A DNA stretch of 64,000 nt, taken from NCBI GenBank assembly GCA_964523575.1, contig CAZGAV010000004.1:42958-106957 (forward strand). Direction: 5' to 3'. The notes under the pieces were generated by a model. It was not told the origin of the DNA and did no database searches. It saw only the letters and a program-made list of their open reading frames with translations. Made by a program: the position numbers and the translations under genes. This stretch comes from DAOUTW01 sp964523575 (GTDB lineage Bacteria > Zixibacteria > MSB-5A5 > GN15 > JAAZOE01). Positions 37,848-46,660 of this stretch are shown here, one piece after another. Positions within the stretch are counted from its first letter, which is position 1. Each line of letters begins with the position of its first letter.

Positions 37848-38495
37848 TTAATCTTTAGGGCCGATATTGAATTTCACACCGGCCCGGATAACGACAAACT
37901 GATTATTCTTATCCCAGGTATAGCTGACTCCTTTGAATTTCCCCGACACCCCGTTCATGAAATCGTAATTGTAGCTTCCTTCGACATAAAGGGCGCCGTA
38001 ATCGTTGGTCCGGATATGCAGGCCGAGGCAGGCTCCCACCCCCAATGAAGGATTATAGGAGAGCTCGCGGAACACTGGACCGAAAGAGTCCTCCACGCGG
38101 GTCACCAGTTTGCTGATATTCATCCCCGCCGAAACTCTCGCATACGGGGAGAATCTCGTTTCGGTGATATCCGCCATGAAATACTTGCCGTAAACTCCGA
38201 CTTCGTAGACACGGTGATTGAGTTCGAGGTCTTTAGTTTTCATATTGCGCAGATCGAAAAACAATCCGATCACCATCTTTGGTTTCAGGTGATATCCGAC
38301 GCCGGCGTTAAAACCAAGGGCCGCCGTGGCATTCAGACTGTCGGGAACCAGATCGTTCTTGATGTTACCCATCGGGAGCGTATAGTTGCCTCCGACATAG
38401 CCCTCGATATACGGGTCGGTTGCGTACTGCGCCAAAGCCGGCATTGTTCCGGCCAACACCGTCATGATAACGATCGCCTGAATCACACGTTTCAT
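37848..38495 (-). CDS. Outer-membrane beta-barrel protein
   Basis: About 215 residues from the ATG at 38495 (AGGGA eight bases upstream; an ATG two codons earlier is too close to it). A signal peptide ending near ALAQ is followed by alternating amphipathic strands such as YIEGYVGGNYTLPMGN, GVGYHLKPKMVIGLFFDLR, ARVSAGMNISKLV and the end FVVIRAGVKFNIGPKD. This is the pattern of small OmpA/OprF-like or OMP_b-brl barrels of about eight strands. The C-terminus lacks a classic terminal Phe. Exact function unknown. Confidence 0.75.
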   Translation of the reverse strand: MKRVIQAIVIMTVLAGTMPALAQYATDPYIEGYVGGNYTLPMGNIKNDLVPDSLNATAALGFNAGVGYHLKPKMVIGLFFDLRNMKTKDLELNHRVYEVGVYGKYFMADITETRFSPYARVSAGMNISKLVTRVEDSFGPVFRELSYNPSLGVGACLGLHIRTNDYGALYVEGSYNYDFMNGVSGKFKGVSYTWDKNNQFVVIRAGVKFNIGPKD

Positions 38496-38673
38496 AGCCA
38501 TATCCCTGTATCTACCTCTCTCTTTGTTACCGCCGAAGCATCGCACACCCCGGCGATTTATAATTATCCCAATAAGAACTTTCGTCCCGCCTTTGTCAAC
38601 AGAAATCACCCTCGAAGGCGGCAAAAACCGGTCAGCGTCACCGAGGGCCGCATCCGTCATCGATGAGGATGCT

Positions 38674-40755
38674 CTACTGCGAATCCTGCTGTCTCGACGC
38701 CTTGTATTCCTCCTGGAGTTTCATCGATACATCCGGCGGCACCTCTTCGTAATGAGAGAACTTCCGGTTGTAAACGCCCTGTCCCTGAGTGATCGAACGA
38801 AGATCGACCGAGTACTTGTACAATTCGGCCTGCGGCACGCTGGCCCGCACCCTCTGCATTTTGCCCAGAGGCTCCATGCCGATGATTTTGCCGCGGCGGG
38901 ATGAAATATCTCCCATCACGTCGCCGGTGTAATCGTCGGGGACCATAACCTCGATATTGTAAATGGGCTCCAGGATCACCGGATGGCATTTCATGTAGCC
39001 TTCCTTGAATCCCATCGACGCCGCCACTTTAAAAGCCATATCGGAGGAATCGACGGTATGATAGGAGCCGAAATAAACGGCCACTTTGATATCCACGATG
39101 GGCGCCCCGCACAGCCCGCCTTCCTGCATGGCTTCGACGACACCCTTTTCGACCGAAGGAATGAATTTCCCCGGGATAACGCCGCCTTTAACCTCATCGG
39201 AGAATTCAAAACCGCCGCCCCGTTCCCTCGGCTCGATCCTCAGCCAGCAGTCGCCGTACTGGCCGCGTCCACCGCTCTGCTTTTTGTATTTTCCTTGAAT
39301 TTCGGTTTTGGCCTTGACCGTTTCGCGATAGGGAATCCGCGGCCGATCCAGTTCCACTTCCACCGAAAATCGATTCTTCAATTTTTCCACGATCAAGTCT
39401 ATCTGAGCGTCGCCCTGGCCAAAAAGAAGCGTCTGCTTGAGGGCCGGATCATGCACGATCTTGAAAGTCGGATCGGTATCGTTGAGCTTGTTCAGCCCCA
39501 TACCCATCTTTTCCTCGTCCCCCTTGGCCTTGGGCCTGACCGTCATGTCCATCACCGGCTCCGGATAATCCGGCTCGGGGATAACCACTTTTCGTTCCTT
39601 GGCGCAGAGGGTGTTGCCGGTATGCGTATTTTTCAGCTTGACCAGCGCCACGATATCACCAGCCTCAGCCGATGCCGCTTCATTGCGGTCCTTGCCGATA
39701 ATTTCATAAATCTGCCCGATCCGTTCCGATCCCGTCTGGATATTGACCAGTTCCATCCCCGAACTGAGACTCCCGGCACAGACCTTGACGAGACTGAGAT
39801 CGCCGACATGTTGCTCCGAAATGGTTTTGAAGACATAAACCGCGGTCGGATCGCCGGTCGAACAGGGAATTTCGACTTCGGCCCCGGAGTTGTCGTCTTT
39901 GGCTTTAATGGTCGGGCCGTCGGCCGGCGATGGACAGTAATCGACGATGAAATCGAGCAGAGTTGAGGCGCCGATATTGGACGTGGCGGCGCTGATCATG
40001 ATCGGATAAAGGGACGCCGAAGCGATACCCTTTTTCAGACCGAGGCGCAATTCCTCGTCACTCAGGGAACCCTGTTCGAAGAATTTCTCCAGCAGGGCGT
40101 CGTTGGATTCAGCCACGCTCTCCATCAATTTTTCGCGGGCCGCTTCGGCTTCGGCCTGAAGTTCGGCCGGGATATCCGCCGGCGTTTGCTTACCCTTGTC
40201 GTCGAAAGTGACGGCCTTCATCCGCACCAGGTCGATAAGGCCCTTGAAATTCTCGGCCTTGCCGATTGGCAAATTGACCGGAATGACCTTGTTTCCGAAG
40301 GCATCCCGCAACGACGCCAGGTTAACGGCAAAATCGGTATTTTCCTTGTCGAGGCGGTTGATGACGAAGACGGCCGGCATATCCTCTTTTTCCACAAAAT
40401 GGAAAAACTGCAGGGTGCCGACTTCGACGCCGCCCGAGGCATTAATGACGACTACGGCGGTGTCGGCCACTTCCAGACCCGACATGACATCGCCGATAAA
40501 ATCCATATGACCGGGCAGGTCGAGGATATTTATTTTGTGATTTTTCCAGGGACAATGGAGTAAGGAAAGGTTCAATGAAGTCTGGCGGGATTTTTCCTCA
40601 TCGGTATAATCCGAGAGGGTCGTTCCGTCTTCGGTCCGTCCGAGTCGGTTGGTAACGCCGGCGGAAAAAGCCATGGCCTCGGCCAGCATCGTCTTACCGG
40701 CGCCGCGCTGTCCCACGAGTCCGATGTTCCGTAACTTGTCTGTCGTCATAGCCAT
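38674..40755 (-). CDS. Elongation factor G-like GTPase (EF-G2 type)
   Basis: 693 residues with the five EF-G domains, but the GTPase motifs are those of the EF-G2 paralogue group: G1 is GQRGAGKT (canonical AHIDAGKT), G3 is DLPGHMDF (canonical DTPGHVDF) and G4 is NRLDKE (canonical NKMD). The switch I segment after EKSRQTS is shortened. Domain IV contains KQSGGRGQYGDCWLRIEP and domain V ends in PDVSMKLQEEYKA. A canonical fusA is expected elsewhere. Its role (translocation helper, recycling or stress) is not settled for this group. It faces the CsgG-OmpA gene across a 338-base divergent region. Confidence 0.88.
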   Translation of the reverse strand: MAMTTDKLRNIGLVGQRGAGKTMLAEAMAFSAGVTNRLGRTEDGTTLSDYTDEEKSRQTSLNLSLLHCPWKNHKINILDLPGHMDFIGDVMSGLEVADTAVVVINASGGVEVGTLQFFHFVEKEDMPAVFVINRLDKENTDFAVNLASLRDAFGNKVIPVNLPIGKAENFKGLIDLVRMKAVTFDDKGKQTPADIPAELQAEAEAAREKLMESVAESNDALLEKFFEQGSLSDEELRLGLKKGIASASLYPIMISAATSNIGASTLLDFIVDYCPSPADGPTIKAKDDNSGAEVEIPCSTGDPTAVYVFKTISEQHVGDLSLVKVCAGSLSSGMELVNIQTGSERIGQIYEIIGKDRNEAASAEAGDIVALVKLKNTHTGNTLCAKERKVVIPEPDYPEPVMDMTVRPKAKGDEEKMGMGLNKLNDTDPTFKIVHDPALKQTLLFGQGDAQIDLIVEKLKNRFSVEVELDRPRIPYRETVKAKTEIQGKYKKQSGGRGQYGDCWLRIEPRERGGGFEFSDEVKGGVIPGKFIPSVEKGVVEAMQEGGLCGAPIVDIKVAVYFGSYHTVDSSDMAFKVAASMGFKEGYMKCHPVILEPIYNIEVMVPDDYTGDVMGDISSRRGKIIGMEPLGKMQRVRASVPQAELYKYSVDLRSITQGQGVYNRKFSHYEEVPPDVSMKLQEEYKASRQQDSQ

Positions 40756-41005
40756 CTTGGGAAAATCCTCCTCAACTGTCGAAATTCCGAATTAATACAA
40801 CCGCCAATGATAAGGAGAATTAGCCCGTTTGTCAAACGCTTTTACTTTCAAAGCTCCCCCGTCCCGTCGTTTAAGTCATCAAGACGCACAGCCCCCGCCG
40901 TTTGGTCAAAAATTTCTTTCGCATGACGCCTGTTACGACGCCCGCGCTACCCTTGACCGGCCCCAAACGCCTCTTTCCACGGCGGCCCAAAAGGGCGAGT
41001 TAATT

Positions 41006-41023
41006 GTTGACTTGACAGTCAAC
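41006..41023. promoter_or_regulatory. Perfect palindrome overlapping the -35 of the CsgG-OmpA gene (putative operator)
   Basis: GTTGACT-TGAC-AGTCAAC: 7-bp arms, 4-base centre, lying over both candidate -35 boxes. Position and symmetry suit a dimeric repressor; the regulator is unknown. Confidence 0.6.
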
Positions 41024-41040
41024 GATTTCTAATATGTTAT
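41007..41040 (+). promoter_or_regulatory. Promoter region of the CsgG-OmpA gene
   Basis: Two overlapping readings: TTGACA (41012-41017), 17 bases, TGTTAT (41035-41040); or TTGACT (41007-41012), 17 bases, TAATAT (41030-41035). Both are downstream-facing, about 55 bases before the ATG at 41094. Confidence 0.55.
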
Positions 41041-41093
41041 GAAAGCAGAGGATCCGACACCAATCAGTTAATTATATGTTGGAGGGCAAGAGG

Positions 41094-42890
41094 ATGTTAC
41101 GTTCGCTGATTTCAATGACGTTGGTTTTGGTCGTGGCCGGGTTGTGCGTCACCGCCCCGGTCAGGGCCGACAAAATGGAAGACAAACTCACCTATCAGGG
41201 CAATAAAGCCCGGATCACCGTGGGGACCATCAAGGATAAAGCCGACCATTGCAACTACGACATGGCGGCCGCGATCGGAGAAATGCTTTCCACGGCCTTA
41301 ACCAATACCGACCGCTTTATCGTCCTGGCCAGCCAGGAAGAAACGGCCGAACTGGCCGAGGAAATCGACCTGGCCCAGTCGGATTACGTGGAGGACGGGC
41401 GCGGCCCCGAAAAAGGCCTTATGGAAGGGGCTGACATACTGGTCACCGGGGCTATCACCGCTTTTGAACCCGACGCCGGCGGCGGTGGCGGCGGGATAGG
41501 CGGCCTCAAGAAGAAAGCCTTCGGCAAGGTCGGCATGTCAACCAAAACAGCCGAAGTCATCATGGATATCAAACTCATCGATATCCGCACCCGCCGAATT
41601 ATCAAGGCTACTTCTATCGACGCCAAGTCTTCGAAATGGAAAGCGGACATGTTCGGCGGCGGCTGGACCGAGGATATCGCTCTGGCCGGAGGGCTGGGCG
41701 TTTATTCCAACGAACCGATGGAGAAAGCCATCCGTACCCTGCTGGCCAAAACCGTCGAAGAAATCATCGACGAAACCCCTAAGGAATATTACCGCTATCA
41801 GGGCCAGGGACAATATACGACCGAATACGCCTCGGGACAAACAACCCCCGGCGGCGCCGCCACAGGATCCGCGACCGAAGGCGCCGCGGCTTCAACTCCC
41901 GCCACCGCCCCGGCCCCTAAGGCCCCGGCGGCCGAGAATATGACGCTGTACACCAAGTATGATTTCGTTCCGGGGGACAAAGTCATCTATTACGACGATA
42001 TGTCCAAGGACGAGGAAGGCGAATTCCCGTATCGCTGGTCGCTGGAAAAAGGCGTTTATGAAGTCGCCCGTCTCGGCGGTGAATTCTGGATTCTGGCTAC
42101 CGATGACGGTTCTATCAGGCCCAAAATCCCGGTCGGGCCGTTTCCCGAGCGCTATACAGTGGAGCTTGAATATTATCAGACTCTGCCTGAACAAGGCGGG
42201 AATTATTATTATATCCAGTGGCTGGACGCCAAAGATGTGGTCATCGCCGAATTTGGCACAGTCACGCGGTCTACATGGTTCAGCGTTCACAGCAAGACCC
42301 TGGCCAGCAAAGACCTACCCAATAAACTTTCCAAGGGAATTCACAAGATGCGGATCATGGCCACCGACCGCTCCATCAAATGCTACATCGACAACGAGCG
42401 GGTGGCTAATGTGCCTAAAGTCGAAAACTTCAATCCGGTCGCCTTCCGGGTACGTCTCCGCCCCTATACCGATCAGAAGAATCCGACTCTATTCCGCGGT
42501 TTCCGCTTTGCCGAGGGCGGCAAGAGCATGCGCGAACAACTCGATGAAACCGGCAAAATCGTCACCCACGGTATCCTGTTCGATCCCGATTCTTACGTCA
42601 TCAAGGCCGAATCTTTCAAGACCTTGAAAGATATCGGCGAAATGATGACCGAGGATGCCGCCCTGCGGTTGTCCATCGAGGGCCATACCGACAGCGACGG
42701 AAGCGACGATCACAATCTGACTCTTTCCCAGCAACGGGCCGGTTCTGTACGCGATTACTTGATTTCGGAATATAAAGTATCAGCCGGACGGCTGGAGGCC
42801 AAAGGCTGGGGCGAAGCTCAGCCGATAGACAACAACACCAGCGCCGAGGGTAAGGCCAACAACCGCCGGGTCGAACTGGTTAAGCTGTAG
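41094..42890 (+). CDS. CsgG-like / OmpA-domain fusion outer-membrane protein
   Basis: About 598 residues from the ATG at 41094 (GGAGG eight bases upstream). Order: signal peptide (to about PVRA); a CsgG/HfaB-like domain (~25-230: MAAAIGEMLSTALTNTDRFIVLASQEE, ADILVTGAITAFEP, a poly-Gly loop, VIMDIKLIDIRTRRII); a Thr/Ala/Pro-rich linker; a beta-sandwich, jelly-roll-like region (~290-465, PERYTVELEYYQTLPE); and a C-terminal OmpA peptidoglycan-binding domain (GHTDSDGSDDHNLTLSQQRA, GEAQPIDNN, NNRRVELVKL). It may anchor an envelope complex to peptidoglycan. Not a lipoprotein, unlike canonical CsgG. Confidence 0.85.
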   Translation: MLRSLISMTLVLVVAGLCVTAPVRADKMEDKLTYQGNKARITVGTIKDKADHCNYDMAAAIGEMLSTALTNTDRFIVLASQEETAELAEEIDLAQSDYVEDGRGPEKGLMEGADILVTGAITAFEPDAGGGGGGIGGLKKKAFGKVGMSTKTAEVIMDIKLIDIRTRRIIKATSIDAKSSKWKADMFGGGWTEDIALAGGLGVYSNEPMEKAIRTLLAKTVEEIIDETPKEYYRYQGQGQYTTEYASGQTTPGGAATGSATEGAAASTPATAPAPKAPAAENMTLYTKYDFVPGDKVIYYDDMSKDEEGEFPYRWSLEKGVYEVARLGGEFWILATDDGSIRPKIPVGPFPERYTVELEYYQTLPEQGGNYYYIQWLDAKDVVIAEFGTVTRSTWFSVHSKTLASKDLPNKLSKGIHKMRIMATDRSIKCYIDNERVANVPKVENFNPVAFRVRLRPYTDQKNPTLFRGFRFAEGGKSMREQLDETGKIVTHGILFDPDSYVIKAESFKTLKDIGEMMTEDAALRLSIEGHTDSDGSDDHNLTLSQQRAGSVRDYLISEYKVSAGRLEAKGWGEAQPIDNNTSAEGKANNRRVELVKL

Positions 42891-42910
42891 GATTGGACCG
42901 CCAATGAATT

Positions 42911-42942
42911 ATCACCCGCCGGTTGAGAGGCCGGCGGGTGAT
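42911..42942. terminator. Strong hairpin between convergent genes
   Basis: Perfect 12-bp stem ATCACCCGCCGG / CCGGCGGGTGAT with an 8-base loop, 20 bases after the CsgG-OmpA stop and before the convergent PilZ gene. A U-tract is lacking on both strands, so termination may be weak or rho-assisted. Confidence 0.6.
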
Positions 42943-42974
42943 TCATGAGATATGATAAAATCGCCCCGATGAGA

Positions 42975-43388
42975 TTATTCGGTACGGGTCGAGATTTGAT
43001 CTGGTTGTTCGGATTCATCCGATTCTTCTTCTCTGAACAGCAACTTGATAATTTCGGCATGATGCGGAAAAGTGCTGGTGAAGGCAAAGCCGGTGCGGAA
43101 AAATTCCGGATTGGTGTCCCTCTCCGTCCAGACACTACGGGCTTCGACTATCAACTGATCGCTCCCCTTGATCTCTTCCGGCAATTCGATTCTCATTTTG
43201 AGCGTCTCCCCTTCGGGGAAGGATTTCTTGCTGAGAACCATCATCCCCTCCGACGAGATATCCACCAGAAAGCCGATAAACTCATCGCCGCTCTTCCTGT
43301 ACACCCCGAAATGGCGGCCCGAAAAACGTTTTCCGTCTTTGGAATATTCCACCGCCCGCCAACGTTTTGCCAATCTGCGATCTTCCAT
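42975..43388 (-). CDS. PilZ-domain protein (c-di-GMP receptor candidate)
   Basis: 137 residues, essentially a single PilZ domain. The N-terminal arginine patch (EDRRLAKRWR) fits the RxxxR motif, and the second motif is VDISSEGMMV (family D/NxSxxG). The barrel continues with LKMRIELPEEI and a closing helix, then an acidic tail. These two motifs are the known c-di-GMP contacts. It resembles the second PilZ protein at 44998-45417. No diguanylate cyclase or output partner is nearby. Confidence 0.88.
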   Translation of the reverse strand: MEDRRLAKRWRAVEYSKDGKRFSGRHFGVYRKSGDEFIGFLVDISSEGMMVLSKKSFPEGETLKMRIELPEEIKGSDQLIVEARSVWTERDTNPEFFRTGFAFTSTFPHHAEIIKLLFREEESDESEQPDQISTRTE

Positions 43389-43618
43389 AAAAAACCTCTC
43401 GCCAAAGATTGTCGTCAGATAATGACCCGGATGAAAAGCAAAGAAGTTTGCTGCTGTTTTATTATATCGGATAATGATTTCCGAACTTTATACCAATCGC
43501 CGGCCGGTTTTCATTTTCCTCCGGCCGATCAGACTCCAAAATAAGATGCAATCCTTGACTTTTGGCGTATAACCTCCAATTTTGATGGTTACTTGGATTT
43601 GAAGGATTTAGTGATTTG

Positions 43619-44962
43619 ATGCAACCCCGGGCCATGAGAAAACGTGCCGGCGCCAACCTTAAATCGATGATCCGGGCGCTGAGTCACAGCAATTTTCGAT
43701 TGTTTTTCGGCGGCCAGAGCCTTTCTCTGATCGGCACCTGGATGCAGCGAATCGCCCTCGGCTGGCTGGTCTATCGTCTCACCAAATCCGCTTTTTTGCT
43801 GGGATTGGTCGGATTTTCAGGCCAGATCCCGACTCTAATTCTGGCGCCCTTCGCGGGCGTCCTGATCGACCGTTGGAATCGCCATCGGTTTCTGATACTG
43901 ACGCAGACGCTGGCTATGGTTCAGGCTTTCGTCCTGACCTTCCTGGTCCTGACCAATCTAATCCAAGTCTGGCATATAATTCTCTTGAGCACCCTGCTAG
44001 GCGTGATCAACGCCTTCGATATGCCCAACCGCCAGGCCTTCATGGTTGAAATGGTGGAGGATAAAAAGGACCTGGGCAACGCCATTGCCCTCAATTCCTC
44101 GATGGTCAACACGGCCCGTCTGCTGGGGCCGTCAATAGCCGGGCTTCTCATCGCCGCTGTGGGCGAAGGGCTCTGTTTCCTGATTAACGGCATCAGTTAT
44201 ATGGCGGTGATCATTTCCTTATTCCTGATGAAAATCGCCGTCAAAAATCCGAAACCGCGGACGACCAAAGTCTGGAAGGAATTTCGCGACGGTATCGCCT
44301 ACGCCGCCGGTTTCAAACCGATTCGGGCCATCCTGCTCATGCTGGCCCTGGTCAGCCTGATGGGTATGCCGTACGCGGTGCTGATGCCGGTTTTTGCCAA
44401 AGATATCCTGCACGGGGGAGCCGACGCCCTCGGTTTTCTCATGGGCGCCGCCGGCGTTGGGGCCCTGACCGGAGCCATATATCTCGCGGCCAAGAAGACC
44501 ATCCTCGGCTTGGGCCGGATGATAGCCGTCGCGGCCGGCGTTTTCGGCCTCGGATTGATTTCTTTCTCCTTCTCCCATACCCTGGCCCTTTCGCTGGTCC
44601 TGATGCTGCTGGTCGGCTTCGGCCAGATGGTGCAGATGGCCTCAAGCAATACCCTCCTGCAAACGCTCGTGGACGACGATAAACGAGGCCGGGTGATGAG
44701 CCTTTATACGACCGCCTTTATGGGCATCATGCCGATCGGGAGCCTGTTGGCCGGGGCGCTGGCCAGCCGCATCGGAGCCCCCCGAACGGTTATGATCGGC
44801 GGTGCCGTATGCATCGTCGGAGCCCTGTTCTTTGCGCGAAAATTGCCGGCCCTGAGGAAACTGGTCCGGCCGATATATGTCAGTATGGGAATTATCCCGG
44901 AAATCGCCATGGGAATTCAAAGCGCCGCGGATTCGCCCGTACCGGACAAGTATGACTTATAA
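43619..44962 (+). CDS. Major facilitator superfamily transporter (EntS/MFS_3 type)
   Basis: About 447 residues with twelve predicted membrane helices. The N-terminal half has NFRLFFGGQSLSLIGTWMQRIALGWLVYRLT, a typical opening of this exporter group, and the helix 2-3 loop APFAGVLIDRWNRHR fits the MFS motif A pattern (GxxxDRxGRR). The central loop is short and basic. Substrate cannot be deduced. ATG 43619 is used, with AAGGA 12 bases upstream; an internal ATG at 43634 is also possible. It lies between two oppositely oriented PilZ genes. Confidence 0.88.
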   Translation: MQPRAMRKRAGANLKSMIRALSHSNFRLFFGGQSLSLIGTWMQRIALGWLVYRLTKSAFLLGLVGFSGQIPTLILAPFAGVLIDRWNRHRFLILTQTLAMVQAFVLTFLVLTNLIQVWHIILLSTLLGVINAFDMPNRQAFMVEMVEDKKDLGNAIALNSSMVNTARLLGPSIAGLLIAAVGEGLCFLINGISYMAVIISLFLMKIAVKNPKPRTTKVWKEFRDGIAYAAGFKPIRAILLMLALVSLMGMPYAVLMPVFAKDILHGGADALGFLMGAAGVGALTGAIYLAAKKTILGLGRMIAVAAGVFGLGLISFSFSHTLALSLVLMLLVGFGQMVQMASSNTLLQTLVDDDKRGRVMSLYTTAFMGIMPIGSLLAGALASRIGAPRTVMIGGAVCIVGALFFARKLPALRKLVRPIYVSMGIIPEIAMGIQSAADSPVPDKYDL

Positions 44963-44997
44963 CCGGGCCCTCGATTTCATTGCCCGCGGTGAGACGG

Positions 44998-45417
44998 TTA
45001 CTGCTCGTCCGTGATATAGATGCGAGTGCTGTTGACCCCGACCGGAGTCACGTCCCCCTCAAAAATCATTCGAAGCGCTTCGACATACTTGGGCTTCATA
45101 TCTATAAAATCAAAGCCGCCATAATAATACTCGCCGCTTTCGCTTTCTTGCTGCCGGACACATCTGGCGCTGATTGACATGGATTCCATCCCGGAGACAT
45201 TGTCGGGCAACTCGACGCGCAGATTCAACGTCGTCCCTTTTTCGATCTTCTCCCGGGTGATGATCAACATCCCGGTCGATGAAATATCCACGACATGGCC
45301 GATCGTTAAACCGGAAACCCGGCTGTAAACGTTGAAAAAAAGCCGGATGCGGCCGATTTTTTGATGCTTGAAAAAATCTTCGGTAGAATACCTTTTGGCC
45401 CTTCTGCGTTCTTTCAT
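44998..45417 (-). CDS. PilZ-domain protein (second paralogue)
   Basis: 139 residues, one PilZ domain: basic N-terminus KERRRAKRYS (RxxxR motif), VVDISSTGMLIITRE (DxSxxG), LNLRVELPDNV and a closing helix FIDMKPKYVEALRMIF. Both c-di-GMP-binding motifs are intact. It aligns well with the 42975-43388 protein across the barrel, so the two are likely duplicates that diverged. It converges on the MFS gene with a 35-base gap. Confidence 0.88.
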   Translation of the reverse strand: MKERRRAKRYSTEDFFKHQKIGRIRLFFNVYSRVSGLTIGHVVDISSTGMLIITREKIEKGTTLNLRVELPDNVSGMESMSISARCVRQQESESGEYYYGGFDFIDMKPKYVEALRMIFEGDVTPVGVNSTRIYITDEQ

Positions 45418-45710
45418 AGCTATTCCTCAAACTCCGAGATTGTCTTTTCCGTGCTCTACCGATGAAATATACCCGCCGGAAACAGCGGATTTCCAAGATA
45501 CCCGTTCTATAAATCTATATCGGAAAGCCGGAAATAAACTGTAATATATAATGGCTTTAATTATAGATTTTTGAGGATTTCCGTCGCCTTTCGGTTCAAA
45601 CCTATAGCTAGCGGCTCGACTGGCAGGCCCGCAGGAAATAATGATAGATTCCAATACTTTGAGAATAAGTCGGATGTCGATTTGACAAAAGCTGAAACGC
45701 TAAGACAGAC
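45418..45710. other. AT-rich intergenic stretch
   Basis: About 290 bases upstream of the second PilZ gene. TATA-like blocks near 45510-45560 could hold its promoter but no box pair is convincing. No gene or strong hairpin seen. Confidence 0.4.
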
Positions 45711-45911
45711 CTATTGGGCCGGCTTGCCCGGAACCTCAGAACCTGAACCGGTTTCGAAATCCGGCTTCGAATGAGCCGGGTCGGGGGCCAAATCCCGGTC
45801 GGAGAAATCGGCCGTGGCCGATTTATCGGTTTTCCGGGTCGTTTTCGAGCGCGTATATTTGGCCAGGTACGCGCGCAAAGATTCCACATCCATAGTATTG
45901 TATTCCCCCAT
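45711..45911 (-). CDS. Small hydrophilic protein, unknown
   Basis: 66 residues: MGEYNTMDVESLRAYLAKYT then a Lys/Thr-rich and Asp/Ser/Pro-rich tail, probably unstructured. The opening resembles a short amphipathic helix. The case for a real gene is a near-consensus promoter 47 bases upstream (45958-45986). The start may be the ATG at 45911 or six codons later. No family recognised. Confidence 0.4.
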   Translation of the reverse strand: MGEYNTMDVESLRAYLAKYTRSKTTRKTDKSATADFSDRDLAPDPAHSKPDFETGSGSEVPGKPAQ

Positions 45912-45957
45912 ACAATGTTACTATGTGATTTTAAAGAACTTTACAAGAATATACCTT

Positions 45958-45986
45958 AATATCCGTCTTCTTTCGCCCCCTGTCAA
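45958..45986 (-). promoter_or_regulatory. Promoter candidate for the small gene at 45711-45911
   Basis: TTGACA (45981-45986), 17-base spacer, GATATT (45958-45963). Perfect -35. Confidence 0.55.
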
Positions 45987-46057
45987 TACCCTGAACGCAA
46001 TTATTTTATCGCGGGGCGGACTCTGCAAACCCTCGGCAATCTTTGGGCGGCCCGGCT

Positions 46058-46411
46058 CTAATCTGGTGTTTCCACGACCAGAGCCTCGATCGCCGCCTCC
46101 CGGCTGTCGAAATGCTTCAATATTTTATCGCATTTGGTAATGGCCAGGACTCGTTGCACTTTGTCCCCGATATTGGCCAGGACAATCTTCCCGCCAACCT
46201 TGCCGACGGTTGAAACCGCCGAGGCCAGCAGGCCGACCCCTTCCGAATTCATCCAGGAAACGTCGGCCATATCGAAAATAAATCGCCTTTTATCCCGACC
46301 GATATAGTCCTTCAATTTCTCTCGCAACGGCACGCATTCTTCGAATGCCATTATTTTGCCCGATAGAGCGAAGATGACGATATCGCCATCCACTAATTCC
46401 TGAAAAGTCAT
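46058..46411 (-). CDS. STAS-domain protein (SpoIIAA/RsbV-like)
   Basis: 117 residues, one STAS domain: VIFALSGKIMAFEECVPLREKL, FIFDMADVSWMNSEGVGLLAS with the conserved Ser of the (N)SxGxG phosphorylation site, GGKIVLANIGDKVQRVL and a final helix. This is the size and form of classic anti-sigma factor antagonists. It is unlinked to any anti-sigma kinase here. It differs from the 35601-36299 STAS protein by lacking the C-terminal extension. Confidence 0.88.
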   Translation of the reverse strand: MTFQELVDGDIVIFALSGKIMAFEECVPLREKLKDYIGRDKRRFIFDMADVSWMNSEGVGLLASAVSTVGKVGGKIVLANIGDKVQRVLAITKCDKILKHFDSREAAIEALVVETPD

Positions 46412-46565
46412 ACATCCCCCGGGGAAAACTCTCCATACAGGGTTACGACGGTCTCGACAAGGTGCAATTTTCTATGATATATGTTATACATAATATACGC
46501 TCCGACCGACGATTTTATTGCACTTTCGGGGAGGGTGAATACGGCCGATTTGGACCAAAAAATAA

Positions 46566-46638
46566 AGCCACCTTGCGGGATCGAACCGCAGACCTGCTGA
46601 TTACGAATCAGCTGCTCTACCATCTGAGCTAAGGTGGC
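46566..46638 (-). tRNA. tRNA-Thr (anticodon CGT)
   Basis: Folds into a full cloverleaf on the minus strand: acceptor GCCACCT/AGGTGGC, D-stem GCTC/GAGC, anticodon stem GCTGA/TCAGC with loop TTCGTAA, and T-arm TGCGG-TTCGATC-CCGCA. Anticodon CGT reads ACG (Thr). CCA is not encoded; the tail runs into a T-rich stretch that may terminate transcription. Confidence 0.96.
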
Positions 46639-46660
46639 GGGACCGTGAAAATCGGCCTCT

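Larger units (their letters stand above)
40756..41093. other. Divergent intergenic region with palindromic promoter
   Basis: 338 bases between the EF-G2 and CsgG-OmpA starts. The EF-G2 side is AT-poor with no strong promoter seen. The other side holds the palindrome and promoter described separately. No coding frame is convincing. Confidence 0.6.

Noticed and set aside
43501..43527. CGGCCGG...CCGGCCG inverted repeat as a terminator
   Set aside because: The arms are perfect, but the loop is 13 bases, no U-tract follows on either strand, and the nearest genes diverge from it.
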